Shown: positions 40,931 through 52,197, counted from the first letter of the stretch. The stretch is 64,000 nt of DNA from Thelonectria olida (GCA_020736575.1 JAGPYM010000023.1:248001-312000), one strand, 5' to 3'. Made by a program: numbers and translations. The notes: generated by a model from the letters alone, not told the origin.

Positions 40931-41045
40931 TCTATAATTACATCTGAATAACGACGAAAATGAACACCTCTGAGGCGCAGTGTGGCAATAAAAGCCCTCC
41001 ATCGCAGCGGAGAACCTAACTGTTACTATCAGCGAAGACCAGAAA
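40928..41045 (+). repeat. Dispersed repeat near NLR-type relics, copy 1
   Basis: CGAAAATGAACACCTCTGAG, then GCAATAAAAGCCCTC and AACCTAACTGTTAC match 59030-59106 in the same orientation. Just to the left, CTATAATTACATCTGAATAA is the reverse complement of the sequence at about 58953-58973 with one mismatch. The family is unknown. Confidence 0.6.
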
Positions 41046-41170
41046 AGATGCAGCGATCACAGTGTATGGAAAGGGAGCGCCCATCGATGGAAGAGAGAAG
41101 CAAGTGCTGGGGTACAGGAAACCCGCATCCTTCGCTATCCAGCATTTCGTAGGCTCAAAGGCGCTGTGTG

Positions 41171-41426
41171 TCAACGAAATAGTAAGGTAAGCAACTGCCT
41201 GGCGCGCCTCTCCTCTCGAAGACACTCCAACTTGCGTTGGATTTCGAGGGTTCGAAAATGCTGGCCGCCAAAAGACTTCATTCTGCCCACAAATACCAGC
41301 TCATACCAACTTTCAGCATCATCAAACTTGTGCTGGCATCTCAACATGTTTCCAATACCCTGCGCGGACATTAGGGTCTCCCAATGCCGCGGCCCCAAGT
41401 TCTTTTCCCTCTATTCATATGCCTTT
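41171..41426 (-). pseudogene. Tetratricopeptide (kinesin-light-chain type) repeat relic
   Basis: The reverse-strand frame reads REKNLGPRHWETLMSAQGIG, NMLRCQHKFDDAESWYELVF, then GRMKSFGGQHFRTLEIQRKL-ECL. These are one full and one partial TPR_10/12-type repeat (LGPxHxxTLxSxxxLA..L...G.Y.eAE). Just upstream is an in-frame TAG (KAYE*REK), followed at 41428 by the terminal repeat of a hAT element. Fungal NB-ARC/NACHT proteins and related TPR proteins have arrays of this repeat. This is a small remainder. Confidence 0.7.
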
Positions 41427-41427
41427 C

Positions 41428-44400
41428 CAGGGTTGCAAACCACTCCACTGAATCCACTGGCGGAGGAAGTGGAGTGGATGGACCTTAATCCACGGAGCCC
41501 GTCCGTGCAGTGAATCCATTTGCAGCCATCGTGGACGTGGAATGGATGTAGTGGATGAGTCCATTACGTCAGCAGTTAAGCAGTTGTTAAAAGGGTGAAG
41601 CTATTCCCAACTCCTGACCTAATTCAGTGCCGCCGTTCATAATGATAAAGCTATTCCCAACCAGTTTCTTCTTGGTCGCACTCCGCCACATTCTCAAGCC
41701 ACGCTGTTGCCCACTCTTGAAGCTCGTCGTCCGTCATGTGAGCCATCTTGAGATTGTCCTGCTCTTCTGCTACCGAGACAAAGAAAGGGTCTAAGTCTCG
41801 AATAATACCCGCCCTAAGCCATGAACGCAAGACCTGACAGGTCCCAATAACCTGTGCTTCAAGCCGACTTCGCAGAGGTGTTACCATCCGCCCTGCTGCT
41901 GAAAAAAGACGTTCACACTCAGCGGACATGGGCTGAATCGTAAGGAAGTCAAGGGCCATCCGTGACAGGCGTGGATACTTGAACCTTTTCTCGTGCCAAT
42001 AAGCAAGAGGGTCACGAACCTGGGCATCACCACTCTCATGGTTCGAAATCCAGTGTTGATACTCGTCTTCAAACGGCTCAAGGCTGTAGTCACCTTGTGT
42101 TGCTGGTGCTGCGCAGCGGTTGTCTTCAAGGTATTCTTGGAATGGATTGCTGTACGTCTTCCGCCGTTTGGGAGCTGGTTTTTCGTCATTCACAGCCGTT
42201 CGAGGTAAGCTGATCTCACGATACTCGTAGTGCCATACATCGTGAACGATTCCCTTGGCCTGACGAATCCATTCAGGGTTGCCGAACCACTTGCGGTCGA
42301 ACCACTTCCAGCGGTACGCTGGATGGAGCGCCAGCCCAGCATAGTAAATGGGCGTTTCGCTCAACAGCTGGTAATACTTATCAAGTTTCTGCCAACCCAA
42401 ATTGATGTTAATCCTGAAGTGTTCGGGGTCGGGAAAGTGTGCCGCCATAGCTTTATAGCCCTCAAGCTTGTCAAGAAGGAATTCGAAGCCTTGGACGACA
42501 TCCCAAATATTACCCTATGAGCCCATCCATCCACGCTTCCGCTTGCGAATTTGGCCATCGCCTTCAAGCATCTTAATCGTGCATTCATAATAGCCTAGGA
42601 GTTGCGAAAAGATCTCGAGAACCTCCCAGTCCTTGTCAGATAACTGGTGTTCTGGCTTGCAAATATATGGCAGCTTGGCGGACTTCTTCGTGGTGCTCCT
42701 TTTGGTCTTGTGTTGTTGTTCGAACTCCACCCGATATCGCGCAATGAGCAGTTCAATATAATCACGCAGCTGAAGCGCACGTCGGATCATGTATAATTGC
42801 GAAAGCCACCGAGTATCGTTATCCAAAACAACGTCCAAAGGCTTCTTAGTCTTGACATTAGGGTCAGGCGACTCGTCGAAGGCGGTCCGCTGGAGCTCTC
42901 GAAGCAAGTACGTCAACTTGTCAGATCTGTGGATAAATACCACAACATTGTGCAATTTGCCCACTGGACCCCTTTTCTGCCAAAGTAAGTGCTCGGCTTC
43001 TGATAAAGGCGCCTGCCCAGATAGCTGCCGTTCGAACGCGTCAGCTTTGTGGCCGAAAAGTATGCTTTTGGCCGAGAGATTCAGAGTGTGGCCAAAACAG
43101 CGCCCTCGCCTAGCCTTGCCAACGAAGCCCAGCTCTCCACCAACTATCTCCATAGCAGTATCGTTGTTTTCCGCGTTGTCCAGCGTGAAATACCCAATCT
43201 TGTCTTGAATCTGATAGGCTTCGATAACGTCGAGGATTTCGGCCGCGATGTTGGTACCTGTGTGGCTGACGCTGAGCTCGGGGACTCCTATCGTAACCTT
43301 GCACGGCTTGTTGTTTTCGTCCCTGAAAAAAAAAAACTCTCCATATAAAGCATGCCGATTTCCAGACCTCCAGCCGTCAAATGAGATGTGGATGAGGCCA
43401 GGCGCCTTGCGGAGTACCTCGACAACCTTCTGCTTGTGTTGGTTGAACGCTGAAGAAACTTTTTCCTTGATTGTCGTGTGGGTAAGGTTTGCGTCACGAA
43501 CCGAGACCGACGGGTTCAAGTAGTCGAATATTTCTCGCAGTTCGTTTTCTTCTGCAATAGAAAAAGAATGGTTCCTGGCGACGATCCAGTTCATTAGAAG
43601 GCGTTGAAAGTGATCGCGGTCGAAACGCTTGATAAAAGTGTTCGCAATTGCTTGTTCTCGTGGGTTATGCAAGTCGAGCTTCATGGCCTCCACGATGGAC
43701 TTCTGCCCCTTCGCCTTGACACTTATAGAATCAGCTTTCTTTTCAGCAGTGCCTTTCGTCTTGTTAAACGGAGCGCGAATTCCATGTTCGGTAAATAGGT
43801 GATTATACGTGTTTTGAATGCCATCGGAGTCAAAGTTGCCCGGACAAGGGTCCTTCTTGCGAATGCAGGCTCGACAAACCCATCTGCGCTGCTCGTCCTT
43901 TTGGATGTCATATCCAAAAGGCCAAGCCCAAGAAGCAGTTTCTCTGCTTCGTTCGGAGAGTGCCCAGCCACGGAAATGATGTCGAAGCGCTGCTTCGTGT
44001 TTTTCTTCGTCTTCGGAAGGGGTCTTAGTCGGTCTCGAGAATGTGGTTGGGGTTGAAGGCGTCGGAGAGGGCGTCGGGGACGGCGTTAGATGGGGAGTAA
44101 TAAGGCAAGAATCGGACGAAGTCATCAGTGAATAAAAGCTCGTGGTCGTGTCAAAATTGTGTGGAAATAGGGCAAAGCGTAACAAAATGTTGCGAATAAA
44201 GAAAAAGGAGATTGTCTCTATCGCGCCCTTGAGCTCTAGCCAAGCTACCCCTGACCAGTGGAGTGGATGGATCTTCATTTCGGTGAATTCGGTAATGATA
44301 AGATATGGCTTGGTGAGCATATTGACAACTAGCTGGGTGTCTACAGAAAGTATCCTAAAGTTAAGGAAGAATCAAGGAAAAAAGAGAAAAGAAGAAATAA

Positions 44401-44834
44401 AGGGAGCTTCCTGCAGCTCTCTAGCTCGCATGGGTCTTTGGGACCCTGACTCAGCCCAGCACCACATCGAAAAATGAATGAATGATGGCCTACCTTTTTC
44501 TTCACTTTTTTGTTTGTCATGCAAAGCTTTACCCGGAATATTGCGATTTATATAGTTCCTATGAGAAAATTCGGCGGTTCTAACGGCACTGCTTTCGTTA
44601 ATGGCAGTAAATGCTGCGTTGTCAAGAGAGTTCATGATGGTTTGGTTCTAGGGTAGCTGTCAGCCAGAGTTAAGCTCTCACACCTAACCTTGCGGGGAGC
44701 CCTTAACTACTCCACTTCAAATCCACTCCATCCACTCCACGGGCACTTCGAGTGGAATGGATGGATTACAGATCCACGAGCCAGCCGCCCCCGTGGAATG
44801 GATCGTGGATTCAGTGGAGTGGTTTGCAACCCTG
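41428..44834 (-). mobile_element. hAT transposon 1, 3407 bp, with perfect 30-bp terminal inverted repeats
   Basis: The left end (41428-41457) starts CAGGGTTGCAAACCACTCC. The right end (44805-44834) is its exact reverse complement over 30 bases. Both subterminal regions are packed with TCCAC/TCCAT words, likely transposase-binding sites. The adjacent 8-mers, TGCCTTTC on the left and ATCTCGTT on the right, do not match. The left flank is a TPR relic and the right flank is another hAT. Confidence 0.9.
41651..44125 (-). pseudogene. hAT transposase (BED finger, RNase H-like core, hATC) with one stop codon
   Basis: From the ATG at 44125 (MTSSDSCLITPHLTP) the frame runs about 825 codons with a single in-frame TAG at 42515-42517. 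There is a BED-like zinc finger (WVCRACIRKKDPCPGNF and NTYNHLFTEHGI), then the core: LIHISFDGWRSGNRHALYGE, DKIGYFTLDNAENNDTAMEI, RRGRCFGHTLNLSAKSILFG and DVVLDNDTRWLSQLYMIRRA. The C-terminal hAT dimerisation region has YPRLSRMALDFLTIQPMSAE, then CERLFSAAGRMVTPLRSRLE. An FFFF-encoding A run near 43325 stays in frame. Apart from the stop it is complete, so inactivation looks recent. Confidence 0.9.
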
Positions 44835-46857
44835 ATCTCGTTTAAGAGCCGATCAAGCTCGTTCGGCTGTGCCTGCCTCGGACTGGATGTCCCACCCGGC
44901 GACGAAGGTCCAAGGCCGGGTGCCATCTTATATTCTTTCTCCCATATTGCACGTGCGTGTCGAATAGCAGTTGTTGCCCACTCCTCCTTCCAGTGTATCT
45001 CGAGGTAGCGAGCTCGCTTTGACGGGTCGAGAAGGAGAGCAGTTGCATAGATAGGCGACTCTTCGGACAGGGTATAATACTTATCAAGCACGAACCAACC
45101 CATATCAATCGAGTGTAGCATAAGAGGGTCATATGTCTGCTCTACTTGATAGAGTTCCTACGGCGAAGATGAAAAGGCTGGCTTAGTGGTTTTGGATCAG
45201 ATGGAAATGGGGGTGAGACTATTTACCTTCTTCTGTTCGTAATATCGAAGTAGTATATCCATAATCATAAGGTTCTGAGAGAGTGTTGTTGTTGCGCCTT
45301 GAGCCCATAAAGTCGTAGACGTGAAGGGCTGGAGGAATGCATGCATCTTTTCTAGGTAATCCCAATCCGAAGAGGTAAGAATATCATCACCCAAAGCCTT
45401 ATCATAGTCGAGCAGGAACTGCTTAACACATTGCTTTTTCCTCATCAGATTATCGATCATTCTATACCAAAAATTCCAGCGTGTATCATTATCGATGCCA
45501 AGTCGTAACTGAATTCGTTCATCCCATGCATCACTATGGACGGCCGAGTTGCATAGCCATAACGCGATCCGGTGCAATTTGCGTAGGGCGGGAATCATAA
45601 ACCGGACCTTCCTATCAGCAGCGCTCTCCAATCTATTATTACCTGGACCTGGAGGAGAATTCCCCTTTAAGGCTGACACCTTCTGGGGAGCAAAATCCCT
45701 GGAGCATTTCGTTCGAGCTATATTTTGATCCGGCTTGTTTGGTGCGTCATCACTAGATGCGCCGTACGCAACGGGATAAATTCGTCCATACAGGTCATCA
45801 CCGGTGGCGCCGCTGGCGACATCGAGGGCCGCCCAAAGTGCTTCGCGTGAAGATGCGAAAAGCGCGGCTTGAAGGGATAGATTGATGATATGAAGGATGC
45901 AGCGGATACAGTAATGTTTTGGATCCCAGTCCATCTACACAGGGTCAGATCTAGAAAGGACAAATAAGGCAGGATGCCACATACTTGATGTTCCTGCTTA
46001 AGTCTGATTAATAAATTGTCCAACCACATATCGTTAGATGTTGCATTATCGCCAGTATGGCAGCCAAGTTGATCCGTAATACCATAATAGACTAGTGTAG
46101 AGAAGATCAGTCGAGACTAATGCTTACCGGAGTGGCTGTGTCGAATCTCTCGTAGGCCAAGGAGGGCTCTCCTGAGTTGGTAATCCTTGTCAACCCACCG
46201 TGCACACACTGCTAGCATTCCATGGCGATGTGGTGACGTCCAAAGATCAGATGAGATGTGGACCTTCGAAACGGCGCTTTATAGCATAGCTTTCAACTGC
46301 GACTGGCACAGGCTAAAGTTTGCCGTTATATAATGCATTGCTTCATATCGTGAAGTCATGGTCAGGTCCTCGATCGCGGGATTACAGGCCAGCATGACAT
46401 CCTGCATCTCATCCCACGTAACCGCTAAGAAGGGTAGTCGACGCCGTGTAAGGAGAGCGACCATGCTCTCGGTATAACGCTGGGAATTGAAAACGCTACG
46501 CAGAGCTGATTCTAATGGATCTTGCCGCATAGTAATCATTAAGCCTAGCTTGCTTTAACGGAGGACCGGTGTCCGATGACCGCTCGAGTATTGTGCGATC
46601 CGAAGAGTGGATGGCGTTGCCGTGTTTGCGCTTCGCATGGTACAGGGCGTTATCGCGTTTCGGATTTGACCAGGTCTGATCTGGGGAACAGAGAAGGCTT
46701 TCATAGACTACTGCACCGTTCGTCCTACGCTTCCCCGATGGTCCTAGTTGGCCCTTATTCAGATATGTCGCGCGGAATATGCAGTCGAAGTTCAGGATCT
46801 CAGATGGCACTGATTCTGCATAACGGCAGTCTCGTTGCGTATTACTGTCCTTCTTAG
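44835..46857 (-). pseudogene. hAT transposase 2 (Restless-like, intron-containing), C-terminus missing
   Basis: On the reverse strand, the pieces in order are: a BED-like region (CSPDQTWSNPKRDNALYHAK, about 46700), DPLESALRSVFNSQRYTESM, RRRLPFLAVTWDEMQDVMLA, a stop at 46279, KVHISSDLWTSPHRHGMLAV, an intron, CHTGDNATSNDMWLDNLLIR, an intron, MDWDPKHYCIRCILHIINLS, LGIDNDTRWNFWYRMIDNLM, an intron (about 45158-45224), and MGWFVLDKYYTLSEESPIYA to NELDRLLNEI. There it is cut by the terminal repeat of hAT 1 at 44834/44835. The hATC domain is not found beyond the other side of hAT 1. It is a dead element. Confidence 0.8.
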
Positions 46858-47528
46858 TTGATTCTTGTTCTGATGGAGCCTCGATTAATCATCATGTCAT
46901 CAAGATTATGTAATTATACAGGTTGAGCTACATATTTTACCTCATGAGGACGTGAATCAAAACTTTATGCTCGGGCCCCCTCTCTGGCTAGCCATATGCC
47001 TGGGGAAAGCCTCAAGTGGTGATAGATAGTCAAACATGATTAGAGAGAATGCAGAGCCTGTCATGGCTTGGGTTCTTAAGGGCTGGAGGCTATACGAGTT
47101 TGTCAGAAGCCAAAACACACAAGTGGACGGTGGACCAAGGACTACCGGTAGACATGCCAGCGCTCTGCATATTGCATATTGATCACGGGCTGCATTACAA
47201 AATCTTACACAGACCATGGCGAACTGGCCCCAAATTTTCCGCTCGACCTGCAAGGTGATAGCATCGTAACGCCATCACTAGGTCAAATTGAGACGTTTGG
47301 CGCGTTACATGACGAGGTGTGATGTGTTGAGAGAACCGTGTGTCAGAATTGCCCTGTCGTGCTCCGAGGAGAGCAGCCATTTCCGCTTCGTTGACAACAC
47401 GGCGATCCCTTTCTCACCTCAACCTCAACTTGTGGGCATGTCGCCGACATATATATCTGGAGCAGACCGAGGAATAACCCGGCCCACCTTTAGCTCCTTC
47501 TCTATCCCGAAGTATTGTCGCCGAATCA
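46858..47528. promoter_or_regulatory. Upstream region of the Reg1-like gene
   Basis: No coding region is supported. A CAACCTCAACT-type leader word occurs at about 47419, roughly 110 bases before the start codon. No specific element is named. Confidence 0.35.
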
Positions 47529-48824
47529 ATGGATCCATCCTACTTCTCAACGCCCGCGAGTGGTCTTTCCATCGTATCCGATGACGGCAAGGTAATCCGC
47601 CCGACTGGGTCGTCGAAAGGGCAGTATTTATTATCTCCATTTCCGAAAGACAGTTTCTTTGCGCCACCAGTTGATAGCCTGGAAACCCCACCAAGTCCCA
47701 AGACAGGTGACTCGTATACTATTCCGCCTGCGGAGTATAGTAATCCGGCAAATACTTCAAGATCGGAGAAGTCAGAGCTACCAGTCCTCCATGAGCACGC
47801 CGAACACGACAGTGCTATGAAGGCCGGTCCGTGGAGGCATGTCGACTACCTTTCTCACGACTGGAAGGAGGAAGATATCTGGTCATCATGGAAATATATC
47901 ACCACTCGCCGTAGAGAGTATCCAAATCGTTCTCGTCTAGAGAATGCGTCTTGGAGAGCATGGATGAAATGCAAATACAAACTGAAGACTGTCTCTCCTG
48001 AGACCCTCAACTGGTAAGGACATGCTAGAGTTTGCGCAAATATCAAGCTGACTCACTGTAGGTTCAAGGATTGTGATGTGACTTGGCTATATGGGCCACT
48101 TCAGCAAGATCCGAGCCAGATCTGTTGTACAGATACTGAACTTTCCGGTATCTCACCATTCAATCCCAATTCACAGGCCAGCACCAACAACAAGTCCATA
48201 CTAAAGAGAACGGTCCCGGAGATCATGCTGCGGAGGCCGTTATCGCCTTCATCTTTGCTCAAGCAGATAGCACCAGTGGTCCGAGCACAGGAAACAGGCC
48301 GCCAGGGATTAACAAGGCCTACTCTCGATCGAGCAGAAGTGACGGGTTATGCTTTGTCTTCGAGCCAAATGTGCAGCAATGCCTCTAGTATGCTGTCATC
48401 TTCAGTCTCGGGGGTATCATCACCAGGCATCAAGCGAAAACAGATCCGCTTCAATGGCAAAGTCGAGCAATATATTGCCGTCGAGGGTAATGGTGATGAC
48501 GACGATGACATCAACTCTGATCCATATAGCGATAGTGATTCCAGTGACGGCCTCACGATGAAACGGCTGCGGCTACGAAAGCGAGCTCCACTGATGAGGA
48601 GAAAATCAATGAAAGACAAGAACGCATTTGCTTCTGACGGAAAGATGATTGCGATGCTTCCGTCGACAACGCTAAATCTCGGACGACATATTTTAAAATC
48701 CTCGGAGGAGGCAATGAAGCGTAGCATCAGCATCCGCAATCATATGCACTCGCCATCCTTGTCACAAGAGACGTGTTCGAAGCACTTGGGCAGATTATGT
48801 GAAGAAGAGGAGGACGGCGACTGA
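47529..48824 (+). CDS. Hex2/Reg1-like protein phosphatase 1 regulatory subunit (two exons)
   Basis: Exon 1 is 47529-48013 and exon 2 is 48062-48824. The intron has a GTAAGG donor and GCTGAC branch. The spliced product is 415 residues. The conserved fungal block spans the junction: EEDIWSSWKYITTRRREYPN, RSRLENASWRAWMKCKYKLK, NWFKDCDVTWLYGPL (DUF1752-like region). Downstream, KRKQIRFNGKVEQYIAVE contains K288-x-I-x-F292, an RVxF-type PP1-docking motif, followed by an acidic stretch DDDDD. Later TTLNLGRHILKSSEEAM is also family-like. In yeast, Reg1 targets Glc7 to glucose-repression substrates. This copy seems shorter than typical homologues and may be a paralogue. Its stop codon lies in a LINE target-site duplication. 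Confidence 0.75.
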
Positions 48825-48911
48825 TACACTGAATGCCTTGAATGAATGAATGAATGAATTTATTTTACGCCTGGGTAAGCCTAAAAGGACACTCTGGCGA
48901 CTGATACACTG
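48816..48911 (-). mobile_element. 64-bp LINE 3'-end insertion with perfect 16-bp target-site duplication
   Basis: GGCGACTGATACACTG is present at 48816-48831 and 48896-48911. Between them, on the reverse strand, is AGTGTCCTTTTAGGCTTACC, CAGGCGTAAAATAAATTC and ATTC repeats, which is the extreme 3' end of the LINE family seen at 1-537. The left copy of the duplication contains the TGA stop of the Reg1-like gene. Confidence 0.92.
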
Positions 48912-49057
48912 GCGCCTGGGTTACACTCTTTACACTCTTTACAGGTAAGTGTAGGGGCAGGCGCTAGTTAGGGAGTGGTAGTTTGGGATCCCTGTCGCGG
49001 ACCCACCGTCGGAGTTGCGGCGCTGTGATTGGCAGCCCCATACAAACCACGAAATGG

Positions 49058-49354
49058 TACGGAGGAAGCTTTCAAAAGTCTTCGGCCAGGCTAATTAACG
49101 CCACATCCTTTAACCCTTGTAGCTACTTGCCAATACATCACGCTCGGATTAACTATAGCAGGGCCTATACCTAATGCTTCTATAAATTTAGGGGCGATAG
49201 GGGAAGCTTACTTTTTGTTACTGACTGGAGCCTGCTGTATTCGGTTGGCGTTCAGTTGGATCAAATGAGCTTGAAGTACCCCCTTGTATTTACCCTAAAT
49301 GTGGCGTTATTATTGCTTTTTCCTGGCCGAAGACTTTTGAAAGCGACATCTGTA
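49058..49354. mobile_element. MITE copy 2 (293 bp between TA dinucleotides)
   Basis: It has the same length, orientation and ends as 35925-36221, with about five substitutions. The terminal core GCTTTCAAAAGTCTTCGG is intact at both ends. It lies about 150 bases after the micro-LINE insertion. Confidence 0.85.
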
Positions 49355-50042
49355 GTATAACCATACTACCAGCGGCCTCACGGTTAGGAGACATCTTTTT
49401 GTCGTTCGGAGTTCCATGGACTTATCAATGTTCCATTTCTCGAATTTCGACATACGTGAGAATTTTCCTGATCTTACGTACGCGACATTTCAAAGCTAGG
49501 CATTTCTAACCACGCTATACAACCGTGCTAGGCTAGTACGTCTTCTCTCAGGACGAGAAACTTTGAATGCTTAGGGCACGGGCCGAAGAAGCCGACAAGA
49601 ATGCCCGGCGCGGATCTGTGAGGCATCGTTCCTAAACTCTGGCGCCACTGAAGTAAAGAAATCATCATGTCCTCTGCACTTAGCCCCTGCAAGCTTTCGG
49701 AATTTGGGTTTCTGGACGCCAATAACCATTCTTGGGGATGTCTAAAACAGCTGGAGCACTCTATTGTGGAACAGCGACGGAAGCAACGGTAGTGAGAGAT
49801 TCGACGTTCCTCCAGATAGCCAGAGGTTCCGCGACACTTCAACTAGACAGATTAAACTCGTCATACGAAGGCGCGGAAAAGTTTGTCTACATGGCTGTAG
49901 GTAAAACGGTAAATTTGCACTTTATTACTTTGAGTTCGATTCTCAAAATCTCCAGCAGTGATGAGCATCTAAGCGCGCCCGCAGCAAGTGTCGCACCCGG
50001 CAAACCGTTGCGCTGGTGGGTCATAAAATTAGATGCATCATT
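49355..50042. other. No gene recognised
   Basis: A forward frame of about 113 codons (49732-50073) and a reverse frame overlap here. Neither has motifs. Confidence 0.35.
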
Positions 50043-50275
50043 GTCAGACAATTGGCTCCATAGGGATCATTGATGGCACCAGTCAATTGATGAGAATTAT
50101 CTAAGGAACAAAAGAAATTGAACAGCCATGTGTTCGTGGACAGCTATTTAAGTTCATGTCGTTAGGATTGGAATCCTTGATGCGACAAGCCGGATGTGAA
50201 ACCGGATACACGACCCCAAGGTATGGGCCGCGTTTCACATTGCACAGTGGAACCTGGTGGTGATATGCGACAATC
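50043..50275 (+). repeat. Dispersed repeat, copy 2
   Basis: This is the reverse complement of 3737-3981. Shared words include GACAATTGGCTCCA, AAAAGAAATTGAACAGCC and GGAACCTGGTGGTGATATGC. It is a little more diverged at its right edge, where similarity stops after GATATGCGACA. Confidence 0.75.
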
Positions 50276-51037
50276 ATCGATAGCATGTGAGATTTTAGCC
50301 AAAGCCGAAGACAATCATTCAAACTCAACCCAGGCTTCCGGCACTTCAGATGAGTTGGCTTGGAGTGAGACACTGATAGACCAGGGCGTCCTCATCTAGC
50401 TTACGGTCGATGCATAATGTCCTGCTTTATATCGCCCTGGGAATTTCCGGATAGGGAGGACAAAGAAGATGGCCACAAGGACCCTTTCCACTCCTCACCC
50501 TTAGGTTTTGAACTTATTGGGGTCGGTGCTGGTGCGTCATGGAAACCCAATTCCAAGAGAGCTCATGGAACGCTGATCTGCGTTAAGGAACAATTGCTGC
50601 CGTCTTTCAATCCAGAGGCTAGCCAGTCAAGTGCTTATCCCCCTTGTTGGCACATTTTCAAACAATGCCAACGCTTTATGCTTCAGTTGGCCTATGACAC
50701 ATCTAGTCTGGCCGCGAGAACGCACGGCGGGCGCCCTGGAAGCCGAGGCCCTAAAGTCTAAGTACAAAGTAAAACGTAAAACGCCGATGCTTGGTCCCGT
50801 GGTAGTCTCTAACCCTATCCCATATGATAAATATCAGCTACCCATCCGATCATTGCTCAATCGTCGGCTGACCATGCCCCCCGCTTTAGCGATAAATGCT
50901 GGGGAGAACCGACCCCGCTGGTCCACTTTTGCTCCGCTGAACCTAGCCAAAGATGCTGTCAACCGTCCCTTTCGATGAGTAAGAGCACCTCTGCCAGTAA
51001 CCCGTTCTGTGCAATTGCTAAATGCCGCCCTAGAATC
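50276..51037. other. No gene recognised
   Basis: Short overlapping frames only; no family signal. Confidence 0.35.
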
Positions 51038-51187
51038 ATGGCGTCAAGAGTCGTCACAATTTTCGTGGGAAAAGAAAAGGCAAAATGGCTAGTCCATGAA
51101 ATCCTTCTATCTGAAACGTCGGACTTCTTCAAGTCTGCCTTCCGGGGTGATTTCAAAGAGAAGAATGGTGTCTGCTGCAGGCTGCTT
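51038..51187 (+). pseudogene. BTB/POZ domain fragment
   Basis: From an ATG at about 51038 the frame reads MASRVVTIFVGKEKAKWLVH, EILLSETSDFFKSAFRGDFK-E. This matches the first half of fungal BTB domains (V..VGxxxxxFxVHxxLL..S.FF..AfxGxF.E). Similarity ends after about 45 residues and the frame terminates at 51250. BTB proteins often act as Cul3 adaptors. Only a fragment is present. Confidence 0.55.
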
Positions 51188-51250
51188 CGCAGCATTATTT
51201 TGAATTTGGCATTGCATCCACTTACAACCTATACCACGACCAGCAGTTAG

Positions 51251-52194
51251 TAAACTCTTAGTACATAGGTAGAAAGGGTCTTTGTGAACGCACGACTTCT
51301 TGAGCTCCGGGCACTCTGACCTGGGCCCCTTCTGGCTTGCGAGGACTTGGGAGTGCAAAAGCTAGAGAGTCCATAAGCATGCCAAAGAGCACCAAAAATC
51401 TCATATTGACAAAGGTAGGTATAGTAGAGAGGGATTTTACGTGATTTAATAATAGAGTAAATATATAAAGGGTTATAAAAGTTAGATGTCAACTTTATGA
51501 AATGGGGACTTCTTGTACTTTATATGGATTTGAGAAAGTGAATGTCTTGCCCGTCCAACCCAGCCATGAAGCGTCTCAAGACTGAGCCATGTTGCTAGCA
51601 GCTTCAGCACCCTTACAACTCCCTGGGCGAATCTCAATAGAATACTGGTCGACTAAGTTTTAGAGCTTAGTAATCAGTATCGTTTACGTGTGCACCTTAT
51701 CACAATACGGCCACTCTCATGCTTGGCAGCGAGCACCTATTGCTATCCCATACCCACCGAATGACGCTGTACATATCAAGCATAAGGGTCATTTATTAAT
51801 CATCGGCCTTAGTATATAATGGAGGCTCAACTGGTAATAAGAAGATATATATTGGCTCCCTACTAAGCAATTCTTACTGCTAGTGTAACTATGTTCAACG
51901 GCAACCTAATTTTATAGCTTTGAATAGATTATCTGGCTGGTTTCTAAGAAGAGTATTTGTAACGTGAGAGACGGTGAAGCGCATGCTATCTAAGTGGTGA
52001 AGCCAAGGCCATGAAGTTAAGGGATACTAGCTCCACCATTACAAAATGCGCGGGATGCTGTCGGATACGAGGGTGGTAAGTCAAGATGAATGATAATCTC
52101 AAGATGGAGAAGGACAGATGATTGATTGATTTCTCTCTGTCTCGTAGTCTTCTTCCTTCCTCGTCCTCATTATATTTGACGAGGCGAGGCTATG
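51251..52194. other. Nearly 1 kb without a recognisable gene
   Basis: AT-rich with no sustained frame. Nothing supportable was found. Confidence 0.4.
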
Positions 52195-52197
52195 ATA

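Noticed and set aside
49732..50073. 113-codon forward frame
   Set aside because: It runs into the dispersed repeat and shows no motif.
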